50,189 bases of DNA from an uncultured Rhodobacterales bacterium (GCA_903845215.1 CAIMWI010000032.1:1-50189); one strand, 5' to 3'. Positions 1 through 8,716 are shown, counted from the stretch's first letter. Made by a program: numbers and translations. The notes: generated by a model from the sequence alone, not told the origin.

Positions 1-3
1 GAT

Positions 4-1170
4 ATGACCCGCACCACCCCCAACCGCCCCCCCGTTTGGCTAAACGCTGACAGCGGCGATTTTGAAACCTTCCGCCAGATCGTTTCGCAAACCGCCGACC
101 CCGCCGATACGCCCTTGGCCAGCGCGGTGGTGCGCAACATTCCAATCTATGACGGCGCGCAGGTCGATGCGGCAGCCCTGCACCCCGCCCGCCGCCAAGC
201 CTTGATGGAGGAATGGGCCCATGTTTTCGCCCATGGCGCAGGGATTTTGGTGATCAAACAAGGTGTGGCAGATCACAGCGTGATTGACCGCGCATCGACC
301 GTGTTTGACCAGATCATCGCCGATGAAAAGCGCGCGGCCAAAGGCGGCGGCGATCACTTTGCCAAACCGGGGGCCAATGACCGCATCTGGAACTCGTTAG
401 AAAAGCATTGTCTGGCAGACCCTGCCAATTTTGCCGCTTATTACAGCTCGCATGGCATAGCCCTTGCGTCAGAAGCGTGGCTTGGGCCAGCCTATCAAAT
501 GACAGCGCAGGTCAACCGGGTGAACCCCGGTGGGGCGGCCCAAACCCCGCACCGCGACTATCATCTGGGCTTTATGAGCGGCGCGCGTATGGCGCAGTTT
601 CCCGCCCATATCCACGCCGTATCGCCCACGCTGACCCTGCAAGGGGCGGTGGCGCATTGCGATATGCCGGTTGAGACGGGGCCGACGATGCTGCTGCCCT
701 TCTCGCAGCAATTCTTCGAAGGCTATCTGGCCTTCTCACGGCCAGAGTTTCAGGCCCATTTCGCCGCCCATTATGTGCAATTGCCGCTGCAAAAGGGCGA
801 TCTGGTGTTCTTTAACCCCGCTGTCATGCACGGGGCTGGCACCAACCACACCACCGACCGCTTTCGCATGGTGAACTTGCTGCAAGTCTCGTCCGCCTTT
901 GGCCGCGCGATGGAGACGGTGAACCGCACCCGCATGGTGCGCAGGCTTTACGCCACGCTGCGCGGGGCTAAGGGTTTGAACCTTGACAACGTCATCGCAG
1001 CGACGGCCGAGGGGTACCCCTTCCCCACCAACCTTGACGCGAACCCGCCCGTGGGCGGGATGGCCCCCAAGACCCAAGCCGACTACCTGCGCCAAGCGCT
1101 GGCAGAGGGCCAATCCGAGGCGGCGTTTTTCGCAGTCTTGGACGCGCTTCAACAAAAAAACCAATCGTAA
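4..1170 (+). CDS. Phytanoyl-CoA dioxygenase (PhyH) family protein
   Basis: 388-residue protein resembling the Fe(II)/2-oxoglutarate-dependent PhyH family, which hydroxylates small organic substrates. The metal-binding H-x-D is visible as H183/D185 (motif TPHRDYH). A distal histidine lies at H276 (motif MHGAG), followed by arginines R286/R288 that could bind 2-oxoglutarate. The gene starts three bases into the window, so a longer N-terminus cannot be excluded, although the ATG at 4 gives a complete-looking domain. An SDR gene follows after 10 bp, which suggests a hydroxylation-then-oxidation pair. The substrate is unknown. A role with the carnitine/betaine genes further right is only inferred from proximity; gamma-butyrobetaine hydroxylase itself belongs to a different (TauD-like) family. 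Confidence 0.75.
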   Translation: MTRTTPNRPPVWLNADSGDFETFRQIVSQTADPADTPLASAVVRNIPIYDGAQVDAAALHPARRQALMEEWAHVFAHGAGILVIKQGVADHSVIDRASTVFDQIIADEKRAAKGGGDHFAKPGANDRIWNSLEKHCLADPANFAAYYSSHGIALASEAWLGPAYQMTAQVNRVNPGGAAQTPHRDYHLGFMSGARMAQFPAHIHAVSPTLTLQGAVAHCDMPVETGPTMLLPFSQQFFEGYLAFSRPEFQAHFAAHYVQLPLQKGDLVFFNPAVMHGAGTNHTTDRFRMVNLLQVSSAFGRAMETVNRTRMVRRLYATLRGAKGLNLDNVIAATAEGYPFPTNLDANPPVGGMAPKTQADYLRQALAEGQSEAAFFAVLDALQQKNQS

Positions 1171-1180
1171 AGGCCGTAAG

Positions 1181-1993
1181 ATGAACCGTATTGATGGAAA
1201 AATCGCCCTGATCACCGGCGGCACGCAGGGTTTGGGGGCGGCGATTGCGCGGCTGTTCGTCACGGCGGGGGCGGCGGGGATTGCGATTGTGGGGCGCGAT
1301 CAGGCCAAGGGGGCGGCTTTGGCGCACCAGATCACCCAAGACAGCGGCGTGCCGGTGCAGATGATCGCCGCCGATCTGGCCGAGATTGATCAGGTCATGG
1401 GTGTGGTGCCGCAGACCGTGGCGCAGTTTGGCAAGATCGACATTCTGGTCAATGCCGCGGGCCTGACCGATCGGGGCAATCTGCTGAACACCTCGCCCGA
1501 ACTTTTCGACAAGATCTTCGCTGTCAACGTTCGCGCGCCGTTCTTTTTGATGCAAGAAGCGGTCAAGCACATGGCTGCGGGCACGGGTGACGGGCGGATT
1601 GTGAATATCGGCTCGTCCTCGGCCCGTGCGGGGCAGCCGTTTTTGGCGGCTTACAGCGCGTCAAAAGGCGCATTGGCGACGCTGACGCGCAATTCCGGTT
1701 TTGCCTTGATGCGCAACCGCGTGCGGGTCAATCAGTTGGATATCGGCTGGATGCTGTCGGACCATGAAAAGAAGATCCAACTGGCCGAATCTGGCGACCC
1801 CGAATGGCAGGCCAAGGCCGAAGCGGGCCTGCCCTTTGGCCGCCTGCTTGATCCGGATGAGGTCGCCCGCGCCGTGCTTTGGCTGGCATCGGACGACAGC
1901 GGCATGATGACGGGATCGGTGGTGCATTTCGACCAATCGGTCTGGGGCGGCTATGATGGCCAAGCGCCATCGCCCGCTGTGCGTTTGGAATAG
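1181..1993 (+). CDS. Short-chain dehydrogenase/reductase (SDR)
   Basis: 270-residue classical SDR. The nucleotide-binding motif TGGTQGLG is at residues 12-19, NAAG at 90-93, the catalytic serine around 144-146, and the Y157-x-x-x-K161 pair follows. These enzymes oxidise or reduce alcohols, ketones or sugars with NAD(P). The ATG at 1181 is chosen because the protein begins directly with a typical SDR N-terminus; the frame is open further upstream but that part overlaps the dioxygenase gene. It lies 10 bp after the PhyH-like gene and probably shares its transcript. Substrate unknown; it may oxidise the hydroxylated product of the neighbouring dioxygenase (inference). Confidence 0.85.
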   Translation: MNRIDGKIALITGGTQGLGAAIARLFVTAGAAGIAIVGRDQAKGAALAHQITQDSGVPVQMIAADLAEIDQVMGVVPQTVAQFGKIDILVNAAGLTDRGNLLNTSPELFDKIFAVNVRAPFFLMQEAVKHMAAGTGDGRIVNIGSSSARAGQPFLAAYSASKGALATLTRNSGFALMRNRVRVNQLDIGWMLSDHEKKIQLAESGDPEWQAKAEAGLPFGRLLDPDEVARAVLWLASDDSGMMTGSVVHFDQSVWGGYDGQAPSPAVRLE

Positions 1994-2014
1994 GCGCGCC
2001 GTTCAGCGCGCCTA
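1991..2014. terminator. Hairpin between convergent genes
   Basis: A perfect 9-bp inverted repeat (TAGGCGCGC / GCGCGCCTA) with a 6-base loop overlaps the SDR stop codon. It sits in the 31-bp gap before the end of the convergent DUF1185 gene. There is no clear T-tract on either side, so it may stop transcription only weakly or simply protect the two 3' ends. Confidence 0.45.
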
Positions 2015-2024
2015 ACGCCGTTGC

Positions 2025-2627
2025 TTAAACACCCGCGGGGTTGTTCACATCGGCCCCAATCGCGGCCAAATCCGCGTAGCGGTCGCCAATGCGGTGATGC
2101 GGCCGCCCGCCGGTTGATGCGCCCAGCGCCACCACCAGCTCATCATGGGCCGGCGCATCTGGGATCGAAAATTGCACCGTCAGATAATGCGACCGACGGC
2201 CGCCATCGTTCTTATCCATCAGCGGAATCTGGATCTGCGTGTTGGCCGGACCGCGCCCGTTGGTAAAGCCAAGGTAAGTCTTGGCCCCCACCGCCTCGCG
2301 GTAGAAATTGCCAAAGCGTAGGGTATGGATCAGCGCTGATCCATGTTCCAACTCGGCATCTGTCCCTGCCATCGACGCTTTGCCGTAAGCTTCAATCGCC
2401 TCGCCTGATCCGGCAAGTGCCACCAGCATATCGGTCAGCATCTTGCCCAAAATCGGCGCGATGCGGTTGATTTCGGGTGAGAGGTCCTGCACAAACCCGC
2501 GCCCGTGCCACGGGTTTTTGACCACCGCCGCAACACCGATCATCCGCAGCGGGGGGTCGGCGGGGCGCTGTCCCTCGCGGTAGATGATTTCGTCATAGGT
2601 CACGACCTTGCGCAATTCGGGAAACAT
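2025..2627 (-). CDS. Amino acid synthesis family protein (DUF1185/PF06684-like)
   Basis: 200-residue protein resembling the DUF1185 'amino acid synthesis' family, whose reaction is not established as far as I know. The start at 2627 is supported by AGGAGA a few bases upstream; the open frame extends further but would overlap the upstream gene. The protein has no signal peptide or membrane segment, so it is probably cytoplasmic. It is the last gene of a four-gene minus-strand operon (RidA, alpha/beta hydrolase, CoA-transferase/flavin reductase fusion, this gene), 13 bp after the fusion gene. That context suggests an accessory enzyme in oxidative breakdown of an N-containing compound. Family assignment comes from overall sequence character, not from a diagnostic catalytic motif. 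Confidence 0.65.
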   Translation of the reverse strand: MFPELRKVVTYDEIIYREGQRPADPPLRMIGVAAVVKNPWHGRGFVQDLSPEINRIAPILGKMLTDMLVALAGSGEAIEAYGKASMAGTDAELEHGSALIHTLRFGNFYREAVGAKTYLGFTNGRGPANTQIQIPLMDKNDGGRRSHYLTVQFSIPDAPAHDELVVALGASTGGRPHHRIGDRYADLAAIGADVNNPAGV

Positions 2628-2640
2628 CGTCTTCTCCTGT

Positions 2641-4731
2641 TCAGGCCCCGCTGAGGCGGCGCACTTTTCCTTCGGTTTCGTTGCCCTGATAGATGCCAAA
2701 TGCCCCACTTTGCGTTTCGGCGGCATAGCGTTGCAGCATGCTACGTTCGGCTGGATTGCGCATGGCGGTCCAATCCAATGTGGTCAGTGGGCAAAACTCC
2801 ATGCCTTTGGGGGCGGAACCTTGCACCTGACCGTGGTAATAAATGCCGTGGCTGGCAAGGGCGCGGTCTTCAAAGACGGCATAAAGGAAGTCGACGTCAG
2901 CGTGCAAGCCCAAGCCGTCCAAACGCTGGCGCAGGCGGTCAAGGCTGGGGTTGGGATGGGGGGAAAGCGGCAGGGTTAGGCTGCCGTCTGCCGCCGCCTC
3001 CATCAACACAGCGCCGTCTTGCAGCAACACCGCCCCCACGCTGGTCCCCGCCGAGGCCGCGACCGCTTGCACCAGTTGGGCATCGGCCTCGACCGAGAAG
3101 TAGCGGCCCCGAAAATAGCCCAAGGGTGCGCCCTCGCCCGTGGTGAATGCGATCACGCGACCGATCAACACCAAATGGTCGCCCGCATCCACAAAGCGGT
3201 CGGGCACGCAGACAAACTGCGCCAAGGCCCCGTCTAGCAGTGGCACGCGGCCCGCCCCTTCGTGCCAGACACAGCGCTGGAACTTATCCACCTCGCGGGA
3301 AGCAAACAGGGCCGACAGGGCTTGTTGATCGTGGCCCAGAATGTTCACCCCGAAATGATCGGCCTGCATGAAGGTTTCGCAGGAATGGGCGGTTTTGGCC
3401 AAGCACACCAGCAACAAAGGCGGGTCGAGTGAGACAGAGGTGAAGGAATTCGCCGTAAAGCCGCGCGGTGTGCCATCTTCTTGACGCGCTGTCAGCACTG
3501 TCACCCCTGTGGCAAAGCGCCCAAAGGCATCGCGCAACTGGCGCGGGTCAATCGGCGGGTGTGGGGTCAGAAAATCTTGCGCCGTCTGTGCGCCCAAGCG
3601 AGCGGGGGTCGCGGGTGCAGGGCTGGGATTGGCCGAAAAGCGCAAGGGAGAGGCCGCCACCCGCCAAGGGCGCAAGCCCTCCTCGGCATGAGGTATCGTG
3701 GCAATCATGCCACGTGCCGCCACATGCGGATCCGCGAAGATATCTGCGACTGAATTGACAGGCCCAAAAGGCACAACTCCGCCCAAAACCGCGCTTAACT
3801 GTGCCTTGGTCAGCGCCGCGGCCCACTTTGCCACCATCGCATTCAGCACACCTGCATGGATGCGCCGCGCGCTGCGCGTGGCAAAGCGCGGGTCAGTGGC
3901 CAAGTCGCCCTGCCCCATCGCGCGGGCCAAGGCGCGCCAGAAGGCATCGTCGACAATGCCGATGGCGACATGGCCATCCGCGGCGAGAAAGATGCCAAAG
4001 GGGGCCAAAAGCGGGTGGGCATTGCCTTCGGGGACGGGCACCGTGCCGTCAAAATCGTGCTGGTAAATCAGCCGCTCGCACAGGCTGATCATCGCGTCAT
4101 ACATGGCGATATCCAAAAACTGGCCGCGCCCTGTTGCCTCGGCCTGCCGCAGGGCGGCCATAATGCCAAAGGCCATCAAGGCCCCCGCAAAAACATCGCC
4201 AATCCCCGGCCCGGCCTTGGTGGGGTGGGCGGCATCTGCCCCTGTCACCCCGATCAGCCCGCCCATGGCTTGGGCCACCACATCGTAAGAGGGCCAATCC
4301 GCATAGGGGCTGGCCCCCGAGGACGGATCGCCAAACCCGCGAATGGCGGCATAAATCAGGCGCGGATTGGCGGCGGACAGCATGTCATATGACAGGCCCA
4401 ACCGCTCCATCACGCCGGGGCGGAAGTTTTCCACCAAGACATCCGCCGTTTTCACCAAGGCCAACAGGTCCGCACGCCCCCCTTGCGTTTTCAGATCCAG
4501 CACGATGCTTTTCTTCGATCGGTTCAGGCTAACAAAATAACCTGCCCACTCATGTGCGGGATCATCGGCCCGGTAAGGGCCATTGGTGCGGCTGCTGTCC
4601 CCGTCAGCGGGTTCAATCTTGATAACTTCGGCCCCCTGATCGGCCAGCATCATGGTGCAATAGGGGCCAGACAGCATACGGCTTAGGTCCAGAACCCGCA
4701 GGCCAGAGAGGATGCCTTTTGGATTAGTCAT
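2641..4731 (-). CDS. CaiB/BaiF CoA-transferase fused to a flavin reductase
   Basis: 696-residue fusion in one uninterrupted frame. Residues 1-385 are a class III CoA-transferase (CaiB/BaiF family, moving CoA between carboxylic acids), with the expected catalytic aspartate at D150 in the motif PSYDVVAQAMGG. Residues about 395-550 are a flavin reductase domain of the HpaC/RutF type (motifs FATGVTVLT and GFTANSFTSVSL), which makes reduced FMN for two-component monooxygenases. Residues about 551-696 form a tail I cannot assign confidently. The linker is rich in Pro and Ala. The start overlaps the end of the alpha/beta hydrolase gene by 8 bp. The flavin reductase could serve the luciferase-like oxygenase at 7657. 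The CoA-transferase half fits the nearby carnitine-type genes. Confidence 0.85.
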   Translation of the reverse strand: MTNPKGILSGLRVLDLSRMLSGPYCTMMLADQGAEVIKIEPADGDSSRTNGPYRADDPAHEWAGYFVSLNRSKKSIVLDLKTQGGRADLLALVKTADVLVENFRPGVMERLGLSYDMLSAANPRLIYAAIRGFGDPSSGASPYADWPSYDVVAQAMGGLIGVTGADAAHPTKAGPGIGDVFAGALMAFGIMAALRQAEATGRGQFLDIAMYDAMISLCERLIYQHDFDGTVPVPEGNAHPLLAPFGIFLAADGHVAIGIVDDAFWRALARAMGQGDLATDPRFATRSARRIHAGVLNAMVAKWAAALTKAQLSAVLGGVVPFGPVNSVADIFADPHVAARGMIATIPHAEEGLRPWRVAASPLRFSANPSPAPATPARLGAQTAQDFLTPHPPIDPRQLRDAFGRFATGVTVLTARQEDGTPRGFTANSFTSVSLDPPLLLVCLAKTAHSCETFMQADHFGVNILGHDQQALSALFASREVDKFQRCVWHEGAGRVPLLDGALAQFVCVPDRFVDAGDHLVLIGRVIAFTTGEGAPLGYFRGRYFSVEADAQLVQAVAASAGTSVGAVLLQDGAVLMEAAADGSLTLPLSPHPNPSLDRLRQRLDGLGLHADVDFLYAVFEDRALASHGIYYHGQVQGSAPKGMEFCPLTTLDWTAMRNPAERSMLQRYAAETQSGAFGIYQGNETEGKVRRLSGA

Positions 4732-5518
4732 AAAGCACCTTTGTCAAAAAAGCCGCAAGCGGAGCACTGGTCAAAGCAGGGCTTTGCATTAGCGCCATGT
4801 GGCGCAATCCGGGCAGGATCAGGGTTTGGGCACCGACAATCTCGGCTGCGATGGCAAAGGTCATCTCAGGCCCATTGCCATAGTCTTCGTCACCCGTCAC
4901 CACGAGGGTGGGGCAAGAAATGGGTGGGTTCGGGGCCACAATTTCATCAATGCCGCTCGCCAAAATGCGGTAATAATCAGGATAGGTCGCAGGGTTGTTG
5001 CCCAGCACCCAGCCGCGCACCTTGTCCATCATGGCGGGGTTTTGGGCGCGAAAGTCATCGGTGAACCAGCGTTGCAAGGCGGCTTCAACCGTGGCGGATG
5101 GCCCTTGGCCTTGCGCTTGCGCCACCCGCGCCTCAATGGCCGCCTGGGCCGCATCAGAGCGGCGGTGCGGAGAGTGCAGGATCGCCAAGGCCTGCGTGCG
5201 GGCCGGATAATCTTGCGCAAAGCGGCGGGCAATCATGCCGCCCAGCGAAAAGCCCACAAGGGCCGCTTGAGTGCGGCCCAGTTCGTCCATCAAACGCGCC
5301 AGTTGCGCGGCCAAGGCGGACAGTTCAGGCTTGGGTTGCGAGGGTGTCTGCCCGTGGCCCAGCATATCGTAGGTCAGCACGCAAAACTTTGGGGAAAGGG
5401 CGGCGATCACCTGATCCCACACCTCATGCGTTAACCCCAAACCGTGGATCAACACCACCAAGGGCGCATCCGCACGGCCATGCAGCACATAGGTCGTGCC
5501 GTCGGCGGCGCGGATCAT
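4724..5518 (-). CDS. Alpha/beta-fold hydrolase
   Basis: 264-residue hydrolase with the oxyanion motif HGLG at residues 25-28 and the nucleophile elbow G-F-S91-L-G. A plausible acid is D210 or D212 and a plausible histidine is H240. Start at 5518 is chosen because its ATG overlaps the RidA stop as ATGA; a longer frame reaches 5572 but would overlap RidA by about 57 bp. Members hydrolyse esters, amides, enol lactones or enamides. In a cluster with a luciferase-like oxygenase, a flavin reductase and an aldehyde dehydrogenase, it could play the part that the TgnD hydrolase plays in trigonelline breakdown, or RutD in uracil breakdown. That role is inferred from context. Confidence 0.85.
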   Translation of the reverse strand: MIRAADGTTYVLHGRADAPLVVLIHGLGLTHEVWDQVIAALSPKFCVLTYDMLGHGQTPSQPKPELSALAAQLARLMDELGRTQAALVGFSLGGMIARRFAQDYPARTQALAILHSPHRRSDAAQAAIEARVAQAQGQGPSATVEAALQRWFTDDFRAQNPAMMDKVRGWVLGNNPATYPDYYRILASGIDEIVAPNPPISCPTLVVTGDEDYGNGPEMTFAIAAEIVGAQTLILPGLRHMALMQSPALTSAPLAAFLTKVLYD

Positions 5519-5919
5519 TGACCGCCCCCCGCCAAGGGCCGCCAAGCGATCACTTCCACTTCCACCCGACAATCGACCAACAGGTCGCTGACGATGGCTG
5601 AGCGTGCAGGGGGGTCGTGCGGGAAATACTCGCCATACACCGCGTTAAAGCCCGCAAAATCCGCCCGCTCGCTCAACCAGATCATCGCCTTGACCACATC
5701 GTCGCGGGTACAGCCTGCCAAGGCCAAGGTGGCTGTGATATCGTCCAGCACGGCGCGGGTTTGATCTTCAATCGTGCCCGTGGTCATGGGCACCCCGTTT
5801 TGCATCGGGATTTGGCCAGTCAAATAAACCGTATCGCCCGCGCGAATGGCCCGCGACAAAGACAATTTGCGCCCACCGATCACCAAGGGTTTGCCAATCA
5901 CTTGTTTTGCATGGGTCAT
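5515..5919 (-). CDS. RidA family (YjgF/YER057c/UK114) protein
   Basis: 134-residue protein of the RidA family. RidA members hydrolyse reactive enamines and imines; others have specialised catabolic roles such as RutC. The family arginine is present at R106 in PPARSAI. The start at 5919 has a strong GGAGG about 6 bases upstream. It is the first gene of the minus-strand operon and is coupled to the alpha/beta hydrolase by an ATGA overlap. The presence of RidA, hydrolase, flavin reductase and (divergently) a luciferase-like oxygenase resembles the composition of the rut and tgn pathways, where reactive N-containing intermediates form. Its actual substrate is not known. Confidence 0.88.
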   Translation of the reverse strand: MTHAKQVIGKPLVIGGRKLSLSRAIRAGDTVYLTGQIPMQNGVPMTTGTIEDQTRAVLDDITATLALAGCTRDDVVKAMIWLSERADFAGFNAVYGEYFPHDPPARSAIVSDLLVDCRVEVEVIAWRPLAGGGQ

Positions 5920-6059
5920 CTAGTCCTCCGCATTGGGGGCAGCAGACACCGCCCTCCCGCCACAACTTGCGCTTTTTTCGTCAGACCACGGCGAAAATTC
6001 GCACATGTTGCACCCAGTCTGCCGCAGAGTATGCTAAGCGCGAACCAGAGGGCAAGCAG
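5920..6059. promoter_or_regulatory. Divergent promoter region
   Basis: 140-bp gap between two diverging transcripts (RidA operon and aldehyde dehydrogenase). On the plus strand a candidate sigma-70 promoter is TTGCAC (6008-6013), 16 bp, TATGCT (6030-6035), ending 24 bp before the dehydrogenase start. A dyad TTTTCG (5975-5980) / CGAAAA (5992-5997) with an 11-base spacer lies in the middle and could be an operator shared by both directions. These are visual matches only. Confidence 0.35.
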
Positions 6060-7541
6060 ATGAGCACCATCACAGACTACCAGATGCTGATAGACGGGGC
6101 TTGGGTCGCGGCTTCGGATGGCAAGATGTTTGACAGCGTCAACCCTACCACCGGCCAAGTTTGGTGCCGCATTCCCGAAGCGACAGCCGAAGATGTCGAC
6201 CGCGCCGTAACAGCCGCCCACCGCGCCTTTACCTCTGGCCCTTGGGCCAGCATGACACCCACGGCACGCGGCCGCTGTCTGCGCAAACTGGGCGATCTTT
6301 TGGCCGAAAAGTCGGAAAGCTTGGGGCGAACCGAAACCATCGACACCGGTAAGATGCTGAAAGAAACCCGCTGGCAGGCGAAATACATCGCTGAATTCTT
6401 CCACTTTTACGCCGGTTGCGCGGATAAGATTTCTGGCGAGACCCTGCCCATCGACAAGCCCGATCTGTTTGTGTTCACCAGCCGCGAACCTTTGGGCGTG
6501 GTGGCGGCCATTGTGCCGTGGAATTCGCAACTGTTCTTGGTGGCCGTCAAAATCGGCCCCGCCTTGGCTGCGGGCAATACGGTGGTGCTGAAGGCATCTG
6601 AACACGCCTCGGCGGCGATGCTGGAATTTGGCGCGCTGATCGAAGCCGCCGGCTTTCCGCCCGGTGTGGTCAATATCGTCTCGGGGCATGGCGAGCCGTG
6701 CGGGCGAGTGCTGACATCTCATCCCTTGGTGGCGCGCATTTCCTTTACCGGCGGACCGGGGGCGGCGCGGGCGGTTTTGACCAATTCGCGCGAGAATTTC
6801 GCCGAAGTGTCGCTGGAATTGGGCGGCAAGTCGCCGTTTATCGTGTTTGACGATGCCGACATTGACAGCGCAGTCAACGGTTCCGTGGCGGGGATTTTTG
6901 GTGCTTCGGGGCAAAGCTGTGTGGCGGGGTCGCGCCTTTATCTGCACGAAGATATTGCCGACGAATTCTTGACGAAGATCGTCGCACTGGCCAAACAAAT
7001 CCGCATCGGCGACCCCTTGGCCGAAGACACCCAGATGGGCCCTTTGTGCACCCAAGGCCAACTGGCCAATATTCAGCGCGAGGTGGCCCATGCCCAAACC
7101 GAAGGGGCGCGCATTTTATGCGGCGGCAAGCAGCCTGATGGCTTGGGTGGTACCTATTACGAACCCACCATCGTCGATTGCCCGCGCCAAGACCTGCGCA
7201 TTGTCGACACCGAGCTGTTCGGCCCCGTTCTCTCGGTTTTGCGCTTTAAGACCGAAGCCGAGGTGATCGCCCTTGCCAATGATACCCAGCACGGCTTGGC
7301 CGCAGGCATTTTTACCCGCGATGGGGCACGCCAAATGCGCATGGCCAAGGCGGTGCGCTCTGGCATCGTTTGGGTCAACACCTACCGCGCCGTATCGCCC
7401 ATCGCGGCTTTTGGCGGTGTGAAAGGGTCGGGCTACGGGCGCGAAAGCGGGTTTCAAGCGATGTATGACTATACAAGGCCAAAAACCGTCTGGATCAACA
7501 CCTCGACCGAGCCTATGGCCAACCCCTTTGTGATGCGCTGA
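6060..7541 (+). CDS. NAD(P)-dependent aldehyde dehydrogenase
   Basis: 493-residue aldehyde dehydrogenase of normal family length. The general-base motif ELGGK carries E253 and the nucleophile C287 sits in GQSCVAGSR. The N-terminal cofactor region (IVPWNSQ near 151-157, ISFTGG near 227-232) is intact. Start at 6060 is preferred over upstream in-frame codons because the family N-terminus begins there and the upstream part is intergenic. It is divergent from the RidA operon and lies ahead of the luciferase-like oxygenase. Possible roles are TgnC-like oxidation of a ring-opening aldehyde or lactol, or oxidation of 4-trimethylaminobutyraldehyde to gamma-butyrobetaine. The sequence alone does not separate these. 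Confidence 0.88.
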   Translation: MSTITDYQMLIDGAWVAASDGKMFDSVNPTTGQVWCRIPEATAEDVDRAVTAAHRAFTSGPWASMTPTARGRCLRKLGDLLAEKSESLGRTETIDTGKMLKETRWQAKYIAEFFHFYAGCADKISGETLPIDKPDLFVFTSREPLGVVAAIVPWNSQLFLVAVKIGPALAAGNTVVLKASEHASAAMLEFGALIEAAGFPPGVVNIVSGHGEPCGRVLTSHPLVARISFTGGPGAARAVLTNSRENFAEVSLELGGKSPFIVFDDADIDSAVNGSVAGIFGASGQSCVAGSRLYLHEDIADEFLTKIVALAKQIRIGDPLAEDTQMGPLCTQGQLANIQREVAHAQTEGARILCGGKQPDGLGGTYYEPTIVDCPRQDLRIVDTELFGPVLSVLRFKTEAEVIALANDTQHGLAAGIFTRDGARQMRMAKAVRSGIVWVNTYRAVSPIAAFGGVKGSGYGRESGFQAMYDYTRPKTVWINTSTEPMANPFVMR

Positions 7542-7583
7542 CTTGGGGCGCGGCGCCAACGCTTGACGAAAAACCTGATACCT

Positions 7584-7599
7584 TGTCGAAATAACGACA
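7584..7599. promoter_or_regulatory. Candidate operator dyad
   Basis: TGTCG, six bases (AAATAA), CGACA: a perfect short dyad in the 115-bp gap between the aldehyde dehydrogenase and the luciferase-like oxygenase. A TTGACG hexamer lies just upstream at 7563-7568. It has the size and symmetry of an operator for a dimeric repressor. No regulator is assigned. Confidence 0.25.
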
Positions 7600-7656
7600 G
7601 TACCCGTCCCCTTTCGCCTCAATCATTGGCGCATCGGGGCCTTGCCGGAGGATAGC

Positions 7657-8691
7657 ATGAAGTTCCAACTCGCCATCAATCTTGAACGGATGGATGACAG
7701 CCTTGATATGAAGGATGTCGCCCGCCACACGCTGGAGATGGTCCAGATGGCCGATCGCGGGGGCTTTCACATCGTCTGGGCGGCCGAGCATCACGCGCTG
7801 GAGATGACCATCGCGCCGAACCCGTTTTCGATTCTGGCATGGTGGGCGGGGGAAACCGACAGCATCCGCCTTGGCACGGCCTGTGTGGCAGCGGCCTATT
7901 GGCACCCGATCAAAGTGGCGGGCGAGGCAGCGTTTATTGACCTGATCTCAGGCGGGCGGTTAGAGTTTGGCATTGGATCGGGTGCCTATCAGCGCGAGTT
8001 TGACCGGATGCACCCCGGCCTGAAACAATCCGACGCATGGCGCTATATGCAAGAGATGCTGCCCGCCGTTCGCGCGCTGTGGAAAGGCGATTACGCGCAT
8101 GAGGGGCAGTTTTGGAACTTTCCCACCTCAACCTCGTGCCCCAAGCCTTTGCAGGCCGAAGTCCCCGTCTGGATCGCGGCGCGTGCGCCCATCACCTATG
8201 ATTACGCCGTCAAAAACGGCTGCAATATCATGTCATGGCCCCTGACCCGCGACATGTCAGAGGCAGAGCTGTACATGGCCCGCATGGCCGAGGCGATGGC
8301 CAACAATCCGGGCTGCAAACGCCCGACAATGGCCATGATGCGCCACACAGCTGTCTCGGCCAGCCCCGCAGACTTCATCGTGCCGATCCGCGCCGCCCAG
8401 CGCCAATTGTCGCAATTTGAGAACCTGTTCAAAAACATGGGCGATGTGGCCAATGGCTTCCCCAAGTCGATCCCCTTCGACCAACTGGCCAACCGCGCCG
8501 AATATGACCCCGAGATGCTGCAACGCAATCTGATGTTCGGCACGCCCGATCAGGTGATCGCCAAGCTCAAGCAGTTCGAGGCCTTGGGCGTGGACGAATT
8601 CATTTATTACGCCAGCCTTGGTCTGGGTCTGGCCGAGCAGAAACGCTCGATGGAATTGTTCGTCAACGAGGTGATGCCAGCCTTCGCCTGA
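7657..8691 (+). CDS. LLM-class flavin-dependent monooxygenase, TgnA-like
   Basis: 344-residue bacterial-luciferase-like monooxygenase that would use reduced FMN and oxygen. From memory it resembles the oxygenase component of trigonelline monooxygenase (TgnA): it shares an N-terminal MKF start, a GEHHA-like AEHHALE, GDYAHEGQF, FPTSTS.PKP, WIAAR and a C-terminal KRSMELFV region. ATG at 7657 is chosen because GGAGGA lies 4 bases upstream; the in-frame TTG at 7642 would precede that site. Reduced flavin could come from the flavin reductase half of the fusion protein encoded at 2641-4731. Expected chemistry is oxidative ring opening of an N-methylated heterocycle, but the true substrate (trigonelline, homarine, another betaine) is inferred. 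Confidence 0.8.
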   Translation: MKFQLAINLERMDDSLDMKDVARHTLEMVQMADRGGFHIVWAAEHHALEMTIAPNPFSILAWWAGETDSIRLGTACVAAAYWHPIKVAGEAAFIDLISGGRLEFGIGSGAYQREFDRMHPGLKQSDAWRYMQEMLPAVRALWKGDYAHEGQFWNFPTSTSCPKPLQAEVPVWIAARAPITYDYAVKNGCNIMSWPLTRDMSEAELYMARMAEAMANNPGCKRPTMAMMRHTAVSASPADFIVPIRAAQRQLSQFENLFKNMGDVANGFPKSIPFDQLANRAEYDPEMLQRNLMFGTPDQVIAKLKQFEALGVDEFIYYASLGLGLAEQKRSMELFVNEVMPAFA

Positions 8692-8716
8692 CGCTGATTT
8701 ATTGAAAGGAATGCCC

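Noticed and set aside
5907..6059. N-terminal extension of the aldehyde dehydrogenase
   Set aside because: It covers the divergent promoter region, and the family N-terminus starts at 6060.
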